A DNA stretch of 64,000 nt, taken from contig CAIYBN010000143.1 in the NCBI GenBank assembly GCA_903924465.1, forward strand, positions 1 through 64,000, in the 5' to 3' direction. Under the pieces are notes generated by a model. The model searched no databases. It was not told where the DNA came from and saw only the letters and a list, made by a program, of their open reading frames with translations. The DNA comes from an uncultured Myxococcales bacterium. GTDB taxonomy: Bacteria; Myxococcota_A; UBA9042. This document shows, piece after piece, positions 58,200 to 64,000 of the stretch; within the stretch, counting starts at the first letter, position 1; each line of letters begins with the position of its first letter. The position numbers were made by a program, and so were the translations under genes.

Positions 58200-58921
58200 G
58201 CGCGATCCTGCAAGCAACCGGTCTGGTCCAGCGGTATGGCGAACAAATCGTCCTGGCCGGCGTGGATTTGACGCTTCAGCCCGGTCAGGTGACGGTCGTG
58301 CTGGGTGAGAATGGCGCCGGCAAGTCGACGCTGCTGCGGACGCTGGCGTGCGAGTTGGCGCCTTTCGAGGGCGCGCTGCAAATGGGTGATCGCGATGCGA
58401 TTCGCCAGCCGGAGCAGGCGGCACGACAGCTCATCCACGTGGCCCAACATCCGCCGTTGGCGCAGCAGTTGACGCCGCAGGAGCATGTCGAGGCCCTGCT
58501 GGCCTTTCGCGGCTTGCCCGTCGCGGAAACGCATGCGCGGATGCAGGCGATCGCCCAAGCGCTGCGGATCGACGGGGTGCTGAATCGGCCGGTGCGGGCG
58601 CTGTCGGGAGGAACGGCGCACAAGGTTGCGTTGATGCTGGCATTTCTGGCCAAGACGCCGCTTGTCCTGCTGGATGAACCGCACGCGGGCCTGGATGTCC
58701 GGTCCGCGCTCGCCTTGCGCGGCCTGATTCGCGAAAGTCGCGACGCGGGAACGGCGTTTGTGCTCGCAAGCCATCTGGCAGAAGCCACTTTGGCCGTCGC
58801 CGATCGCGCGCTGGTGCTGGCCAAGGGCGAGTGGACCCTGGATTTGGACGCGTCGCAGCTGGCGCAGTTTCAGGGCGATGCACGGCAATTTGAAGCGGCC
58901 GTGCTGCGGGCGATGGGCTGA
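58196..58921 (+). CDS. ABC transporter ATPase
   Basis: 241 aa from GTG 58196. Walker A LGENGAGKSTLLR, signature LSGGTAHKVALMLAFL (LSGGT rather than LSGGQ), Walker B LVLLDEPHAGLDV and H-loop LASHLAEAT. The type resembles CcmA/ABC-2 exporters. It overlaps the upstream membrane-protein gene and is followed by the Lhr helicase gene 18 bp later. Confidence 0.88.
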   Translation: MSAILQATGLVQRYGEQIVLAGVDLTLQPGQVTVVLGENGAGKSTLLRTLACELAPFEGALQMGDRDAIRQPEQAARQLIHVAQHPPLAQQLTPQEHVEALLAFRGLPVAETHARMQAIAQALRIDGVLNRPVRALSGGTAHKVALMLAFLAKTPLVLLDEPHAGLDVRSALALRGLIRESRDAGTAFVLASHLAEATLAVADRALVLAKGEWTLDLDASQLAQFQGDARQFEAAVLRAMG

Positions 58922-58939
58922 TCGCCTGGGGAATGGCCG

Positions 58940-61900
58940 ATGTTGGCGCAGTTTGACCCGGAAATTGCCGCGTGGTTCCAAGGACGTTTTGGCCAGCCAA
59001 CCGCGGTGCAAGTGGAAACCTGGGCGGCCGTCGCGCAGGGGCAACACGTCCTGGCGACGGCGCCGACCGGCAGCGGCAAGACGCTGGCTGCGTTCTTCTG
59101 GCCTTTGCAGCAACTGCTGACCGGCGCTTGGCCAGCGGGCCAGTTGAGCGTGCTGTACATTTCGCCCCTGAAAGCGCTCGCCGCCGACATCCAGCGCAAC
59201 CTGGAGACGCCGCTCGCCGGACTGACCACGCGGCTGCGTTCTGCGGGGCGGCCGGTGACCAGCCTGCGCGTGCAACTGCGAACGGGCGACACGACGCAGG
59301 CGGAACGCCAACGGATGCTGCGGCGGCCACCGGAGATCCTGGCGACAACGCCGGAGAGCCTGCAATTGCTGCTGCTGTCGGCGCGCGGTCGGGAGATGCT
59401 GGCGCACGTGCGGCTGATTGTGCTGGATGAAGTGCACGACGTGGCGCAGAGCCGACGCGGCACCCTGCTGATGGCAGGCGTCGAACAACTTGCTGATTTG
59501 GCGCATGAACCGCAGCGGGTGGCGTTGTCGGCAACGGTGCGACCGCTGGAACGGATCGCGCGGTTCGTGGGCGGTTGGCAGCCCGACGGCGCGCCCCGAG
59601 CGGTGACGATTGTGGCGCCGCCCGCGCACAAGACCCTGCACCTGCAAGTGCGCGATCCGGCGTGGGCTGGACCCGCGGCGGAAGAGGAAGACGGCGCTTG
59701 GCCCGCGGTCGTGCGGACGTGTCGGGAGATCGCCTTGCAGCACACGAGCACGCTGTTCTTCACCGCGAGCCGACGCAGCGCGGAGCGGCTCGCGCGTCTG
59801 CTCGTCGCCGACGATGCCGAGCCGTGGGTGGCCGCGCACCACGGTTCGCTGTCCAAGGAGATTCGCCGCAGCGTCGAGCATCGCTTGGCGCGTGGTGAGC
59901 TGCGGGCGGTCGTCGCCACGTCGTCTTTGGAACTTGGCATCGACATTGGGGATCTGGACGCCGTTGTGCTGCTCGGCTCGCCGCGGTCGATCGCTTCCGC
60001 AATTCAGCGTGTCGGGCGCGCCGGGCACCACGTGGGTGCGGTCAGTCACGGGACGCTTCTGCCGCTGCACGCGGTCGATGCACTGGTCGCGGCGGCGCTC
60101 GTGCCGTTGGTGCAAGGTGGCCAGACGGAGGAGATCACGCCCATCCTCGCACCCCTGGACGTCCTGCCGCAGTTGCTGATCGGGCTGTGCCTGACCGAGC
60201 CGCGCCAGCCGGATGCGCTGTACGATTTCATCCGCCGGATCGACGCCTACCACGCGTTGGGCCGCCGAGACTTCGACCATGTTTTGGCGATGTTGCGTGG
60301 CGCATACGGCGACATCACCTTACCGGTGCTCCTGCCTCGCCTGGACGTGGACGCACAGGGCAACGTGCTCGCGCGCGCGGGCATGCGGCGGTTGTTGGCA
60401 GAATCCGGCGGCGTGATTCCGGATCGCGGCTATTTCACCGCGCGGGTCAGCGGCAGCGGCGCCAAGCTCGGCGAATTGGATGAAGAGTTCGTCTGGGAGC
60501 GGCGCGTTGGCGACGAGTTCTCGATCGGCGCCCAGTCGTGGCGGGTCGATCAGATCCTGGATGACGCTGTCGAGGTCTCGCCGGGCCGTGGCAATCGGCC
60601 GATGGCGCCTTTTTGGCGTTCCGAGGAAGAAGCGATGCCGGCGGCGCTGGCTCACGAGATCGCCACGCTGCTGCAGCGCCTCGATCGCGAGCGCCACCAT
60701 CCCCACGATTTGCCCCAGCTGGATCACGGCGCGCACATGCGGCTGCGCGACCTCGTCGCCCGGCAGGCCCGCGCGACCCGTGGCCTGCCGCATGCCGGAC
60801 GTTTGGTGGTGGAAGCCTGCCCGTCACCGACGGCGCGCGAGGATGGCGACGCCGGGAACAACCTGCAAATCATCGTCCACGCGCCGTGGGGCGGCATGGT
60901 GCTGCGGCCCTGGGCGCTGGCCCTGCAAGCTGCGGCGGAACAGGATCGCGGCGAAGTGTGGGTCGTGACGACCACCGATTTCTGTCTGGGTATTGCCGCG
61001 CCCTGTGCGCTGGACGACGTGGTGGACCTGCTCCGCCGCGTGACCAGCGATCGCATCGAGCCCCTGCTGCGCCAGTCGCTGGGCAAAAGTGGTCTGTTCG
61101 GCGCGCGTTTCCGCGAAGCGGCGGGGCGCGCCCTGCTCTTGCCGCGGCGGCCCAACAAACGCATTCCTCTCTGGCTGACCCGGCGCCGGGCCAAGCAGAT
61201 GCTGCAATTGGTTGGCAAGCTCGACGATTTTCCCCTGATCGCCGATGTCTGGCGGACCTGCCTGACCGAATGGATGGATCTGCCCGGGCTGACTGCGCAG
61301 CTGGACCAGCTGCATGACGGCGCGATGGCGCTGGACGTCGTGCGCACCGCCGAGCCGTCGCCGCTGGCGCAGGGGCTGGTGTGGAGCGTGGTGAACGACG
61401 CGATGTATGACGACGACGTGCCCAATCAGCGCGTACCGCTCAGTGAACAGGCGGTCCAGGCGGCCGCGAGAGAGACTGCGCTGCGGGTGCCGCAGACTGT
61501 ACTGGATGCCCTGCGTGGCCGCTTGCTGCGCACCCTGCCCGGCTGGGCGCCGACGGAACTGGCCGATGCCCGTGCGTGGCTCTACGACCACGTCCTCACC
61601 TCGCCGCGAGCGTGGGAGGCGCTGCACCGCGCGGCGATACTGGAAGGCGGTGACTGGCCGCTCGACCTGAACGGCGAAGTCGTGCCGTGCGTCGGTGGTC
61701 TGGCACGTCGCGATCGCCTGCCGGGGCTGGCTGGTGCGCTGGTGGACGCAAACGCGATCGCGCGGCTGTTGCTGGATCTACTGGCGCAACACGGGCCGAT
61801 GGCACCTTCGGATCTGGCGAACCTGCTGCAACTCGCGCCGGAACGCATCGCGGCCGTGCTGGAGCCAGCCCGCGCCCAGATGAACGTCCTGCTGCGGCCT

Positions 61901-63187
61901 GTGACCCACGACGACGACACCGCGCTCTGGCTGCTGCCCGAGCACATGGAACGGCTGCTGCGGTTGACCCGCGCGGCGCAGCGACCACGTTTGGAGCCAA
62001 TGCCGCTGACGCGTTGGCCGAGCTGGCGCGCGCACTGGCAGGGTCTGGGTCGGCCAGTCGACGTGCCGCCGGGACCCGAAGCGGTAGAGCTTGCGTTGCG
62101 GCCACTCGTTGGCCTGCCGGTGGCGGTCGCGCTGTGGGAATCGGACGTGCTGCCGGCACGCGTTGTGGACTACCAACCGGCGTGGCTGGACGCGCTGATG
62201 GACCAAACGGACCTGTTGTGCCTGGGCAGCGCGGGTCAGAAGGTCGCATTCCTGCCGCGTCAGGCGCTGGAGCTGTTCCAAGACGGGACGCCGCCGCCGC
62301 AGACGCTGCTGCCGGACCCGTTTGCGCGCTATGCCTTGGATATTCTTGCCAAGCGGCACAACCGTCCCGTGGCCGAGGTGGCGCGCGAACTGTGGCAGTT
62401 GGCGTTTCAGGGCTCGGTCACCAACGACAGCGTGCAAGCGCTGCGGCAGGGCATGCTGGTCGATTTTGCGCCGCCGCCGGATCCGCCGCAGGTCCGGCGC
62501 TTGGGACGATCCGTGCATCAAGGTCGGTTGCATCCCGGCGCTTGGCAAGCGTTGGTCGTGACGCCGTCCGCGGACGCGCTGGAGGAGGCAGATCGCGACA
62601 AGGAGCGCGTGCGGCAACTTGCCGATCGCCATGGGATTCTATTCCGGGAAGCGCTCGCCTACGAAGTCGCGCCGCAAACCTGGCAGCGCTTGCTGCCGAC
62701 GATGCGTGCGCTGGAACTGGCCGGAGAGCTGATCGCGGGGCATTTCATCGACGGGGTGAACGGCCTGCAGTTGGCGTCGCCACGGGCGCTCGAGCGGCTG
62801 CGCGCGGATCCGGACCCACACGTGTTCTGGCACGCGGCGCACGATCCTGCCTCGGCGTGCGGCCTCGACGTAGCGGGGCTGCGTGGGTGGCTGCCGGCAA
62901 GGCAAGCCGGGACGCACCTGTTGTGGCATGGGGAGACGCTCGTAGCCATAGTGCGCCGCAGTGGCGCGGTGCTGGAACCGTTAGTCGCGCCCGACGACAG
63001 TCGCCTCGCGGCATGCCTCGCGACCTTTCTGGCGCGCACCACGCGGACGCAGAGCGGCAGCCATGGCTGGGTCATCGAGCGGGTCGGCGACGCCCCAGCC
63101 GCGCGTTCCGCCTTTCGCAACGTTCTGAGCGGGCTTGGTTTTCACGCGGAAATGCACGACATGGCGTGGCGCCGATGGGCCAGCTGA
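58940..63187 (+). CDS. lhr: Large ATP-dependent helicase, Lhr family
   Basis: 1415 aa, in the size range of Lhr (about 1500). Superfamily-2 motifs: Walker A TAPTGSGKT (about 40), YISPLKALAAD, TPESLQLLL, DEVHDVAQSRRG (about 163), SATVRPLERIARFVGG, HHGSLSKEIRRSVEH, ATSSLELGIDIGDLD and QRVGRAGH. The Lhr core continues with SGGVIPDRGYFTAR and VWERRVGDEFSIGAQSW, then winged-helix and the long C-terminal part. Lhr is a 3'-5' DNA helicase of repair. ATG 58940 has GGGGAA upstream. Downstream of an ABC pair, perhaps co-transcribed by chance of spacing. Confidence 0.93.
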   Translation: MLAQFDPEIAAWFQGRFGQPTAVQVETWAAVAQGQHVLATAPTGSGKTLAAFFWPLQQLLTGAWPAGQLSVLYISPLKALAADIQRNLETPLAGLTTRLRSAGRPVTSLRVQLRTGDTTQAERQRMLRRPPEILATTPESLQLLLLSARGREMLAHVRLIVLDEVHDVAQSRRGTLLMAGVEQLADLAHEPQRVALSATVRPLERIARFVGGWQPDGAPRAVTIVAPPAHKTLHLQVRDPAWAGPAAEEEDGAWPAVVRTCREIALQHTSTLFFTASRRSAERLARLLVADDAEPWVAAHHGSLSKEIRRSVEHRLARGELRAVVATSSLELGIDIGDLDAVVLLGSPRSIASAIQRVGRAGHHVGAVSHGTLLPLHAVDALVAAALVPLVQGGQTEEITPILAPLDVLPQLLIGLCLTEPRQPDALYDFIRRIDAYHALGRRDFDHVLAMLRGAYGDITLPVLLPRLDVDAQGNVLARAGMRRLLAESGGVIPDRGYFTARVSGSGAKLGELDEEFVWERRVGDEFSIGAQSWRVDQILDDAVEVSPGRGNRPMAPFWRSEEEAMPAALAHEIATLLQRLDRERHHPHDLPQLDHGAHMRLRDLVARQARATRGLPHAGRLVVEACPSPTAREDGDAGNNLQIIVHAPWGGMVLRPWALALQAAAEQDRGEVWVVTTTDFCLGIAAPCALDDVVDLLRRVTSDRIEPLLRQSLGKSGLFGARFREAAGRALLLPRRPNKRIPLWLTRRRAKQMLQLVGKLDDFPLIADVWRTCLTEWMDLPGLTAQLDQLHDGAMALDVVRTAEPSPLAQGLVWSVVNDAMYDDDVPNQRVPLSEQAVQAAARETALRVPQTVLDALRGRLLRTLPGWAPTELADARAWLYDHVLTSPRAWEALHRAAILEGGDWPLDLNGEVVPCVGGLARRDRLPGLAGALVDANAIARLLLDLLAQHGPMAPSDLANLLQLAPERIAAVLEPARAQMNVLLRPVTHDDDTALWLLPEHMERLLRLTRAAQRPRLEPMPLTRWPSWRAHWQGLGRPVDVPPGPEAVELALRPLVGLPVAVALWESDVLPARVVDYQPAWLDALMDQTDLLCLGSAGQKVAFLPRQALELFQDGTPPPQTLLPDPFARYALDILAKRHNRPVAEVARELWQLAFQGSVTNDSVQALRQGMLVDFAPPPDPPQVRRLGRSVHQGRLHPGAWQALVVTPSADALEEADRDKERVRQLADRHGILFREALAYEVAPQTWQRLLPTMRALELAGELIAGHFIDGVNGLQLASPRALERLRADPDPHVFWHAAHDPASACGLDVAGLRGWLPARQAGTHLLWHGETLVAIVRRSGAVLEPLVAPDDSRLAACLATFLARTTRTQSGSHGWVIERVGDAPAARSAFRNVLSGLGFHAEMHDMAWRRWAS

Positions 63188-63299
63188 CGCCGCATCCGCC
63201 GTGACCTATCGGTGACCGTAGCAACGCGCTCCTGCGGGTTCTAACAACCGGACAAACCCGCTACACTCTGCCGCGGCCACATTCGGCCCGGGGTTTCCT

Positions 63300-64000
63300 G
63301 TGGAACACAAGCACCAGACGATCATTGAACCGTTTCGCATCCGCGCCGTCGAGCCGCTGGGCATTACCACTGCCGCTGAACGCGTCGACGCGCTGAAGCA
63401 CGCTGAATTCAACCCGTTTCGCCTGCGTGCCGAGGACGTGCTGATCGACCTCCTGACCGATTCCGGCACAGGTGCAATGTCCGCGGCGCAATGGGCGGCG
63501 CTGATGATCGGCGACGAGTCGTACGCCGGATCGCGGTCATTCTACCGGCTGGAAAGCGTCGTGCGCGAGCTGACCGGCACGCGCAACGTGATTCCGACCC
63601 ACCAGGGCCGCGCCGCCGAGCACATCCTGTTTTCCGCGCTGCTCAAGCCCGGCAACGTGGTGCCGGCCAACGCGCACTTCGACACGACGCGCGCCAACGT
63701 GGAGTTTCTGGGTGGTATCGCCGTGGATCTGCTGCACGACGAAGCGATGAATCCGCAAGCAGATTTGCCGTTCAAAGGCGATCTGGACGTCGTCAAGCTG
63801 CGCGCCGTGCTGGAACGCGAACGCGGCAATGTGCCGTGCGTCATGGTGACGATTACCAACAACCGCGGCGGCGGCCAGCCGGTCAGCATGGCGAATCTCC
63901 ACGCGGTGCGCGCGCTGTGCGACGAGTTCCAAGTGCCGCTCTTCCTGGATGCCGCGCGCTTCGCCGAGAACAGCTGGCTCATCAAGATGCGCGAGCCGGG
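63300..64000 (+). CDS. Tryptophanase / tyrosine phenol-lyase family protein, 3' part beyond window
   Basis: 233 codons are visible from GTG 63300 to the right edge. PLP-dependent beta-eliminating lyases of this family split tryptophan to indole or tyrosine to phenol, plus pyruvate and ammonia. Matches: EPFRIRAVEPLGITTAAERV at the start, LLTDSGTGAMSAAQWAALM, GDESYAGSRSFYRLE, IPTHQGRAAEHILFSALL and TITNNRGGGQPVSM followed by PLFLDAARFAEN. The PLP lysine lies beyond the window. Which amino acid is used cannot be decided. A possible -10 box TACACT is at 63262-63267. Confidence 0.88.
   Translation, partial: MEHKHQTIIEPFRIRAVEPLGITTAAERVDALKHAEFNPFRLRAEDVLIDLLTDSGTGAMSAAQWAALMIGDESYAGSRSFYRLESVVRELTGTRNVIPTHQGRAAEHILFSALLKPGNVVPANAHFDTTRANVEFLGGIAVDLLHDEAMNPQADLPFKGDLDVVKLRAVLERERGNVPCVMVTITNNRGGGQPVSMANLHAVRALCDEFQVPLFLDAARFAENSWLIKMREP

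Noticed and set aside
55035..58424. Minus-strand open frame of over 1100 codons
   Set aside because: Antisense to the hybrid kinase and ABC permease genes; no recognisable protein.
56952..58921. Cytochrome c maturation exporter CcmAB
   Set aside because: The ATPase resembles the CcmA group only in general features, and no other ccm gene is nearby.

Overview
The window is GC-rich DNA with tightly packed genes on both strands. The gene content points to a myxobacterium-like (Myxococcota / former Deltaproteobacteria) genome, probably from an uncultured lineage. The signs are several large Cys-rich lipoproteins carrying MopE-type NGxDDDCDG repeats and DUF1566 (Lcl_C) domains, a Hanks-type Ser/Thr kinase, multi-domain histidine kinases, a PilZ fusion protein and TPR/PEGA membrane proteins. 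The taxonomic call is inference from content; there is no rRNA. One tRNA, tRNA-Arg(CCT), is present.

Layout. 1-0.6 kb: 5' part of a REP-associated tyrosine transposase (RAYT) with a REP-like hairpin outside and another inside the gene, and an in-frame 15-bp minisatellite running off the left edge. 0.6-6.3 kb: a 1476-aa surface lipoprotein and a TPR membrane protein. 6.7-12.1 kb: housekeeping (carboxylate-amine ligase, DEAD-box helicase, tRNA-Arg, NAD-dependent DNA ligase). A dispersed palindromic element lies at about 12.2 kb. 12.4-15.8 kb: PA14-GT39 membrane glycosyltransferase and an acyl-CoA dehydrogenase. 15.9-23 kb: two GMC oxidoreductase clusters, one with a Tat-targeted small subunit and a heptaheme cytochrome lipoprotein. 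23.1-25.7 kb: UbiB-like kinase and an AttH/CrtC-type lipocalin lipoprotein. 25.9-33 kb: three consecutive Cys-rich or Gly-rich lipoproteins. 33.1-39.5 kb: a TetR regulator with a palindromic operator inside its own promoter, then a five-gene export operon (two FtsX/LolC-type permeases, a LolA-like periplasmic protein, an outer-membrane barrel, a LolD-like ATPase). 39.5-51.1 kb: mixed metabolism and signalling, including a 78-bp duplication of the 5' end of an aldo/keto reductase gene, an altered glutaredoxin and a peptidase-propeller-barrel protein. 51.3-56.9 kb: a three-gene signalling cassette (REC-kinase, PilZ-methyltransferase, six-TM kinase-REC-kinase). 57-64 kb: an ABC exporter pair, an Lhr-type helicase and the start of a tryptophanase/tyrosine phenol-lyase.

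Most interesting parts. The 51.3-56.9 kb cassette resembles the Ralstonia phcBSRQ quorum-sensing arrangement, but with the putative signal-making methyltransferase fused to a c-di-GMP-binding PilZ domain. The TetR-controlled Lol-like operon has one gene for every compartment of the envelope. The RAYT carries a REP hairpin and a minisatellite within its own reading frame. All functional names come from motifs read by eye; no database search was run.
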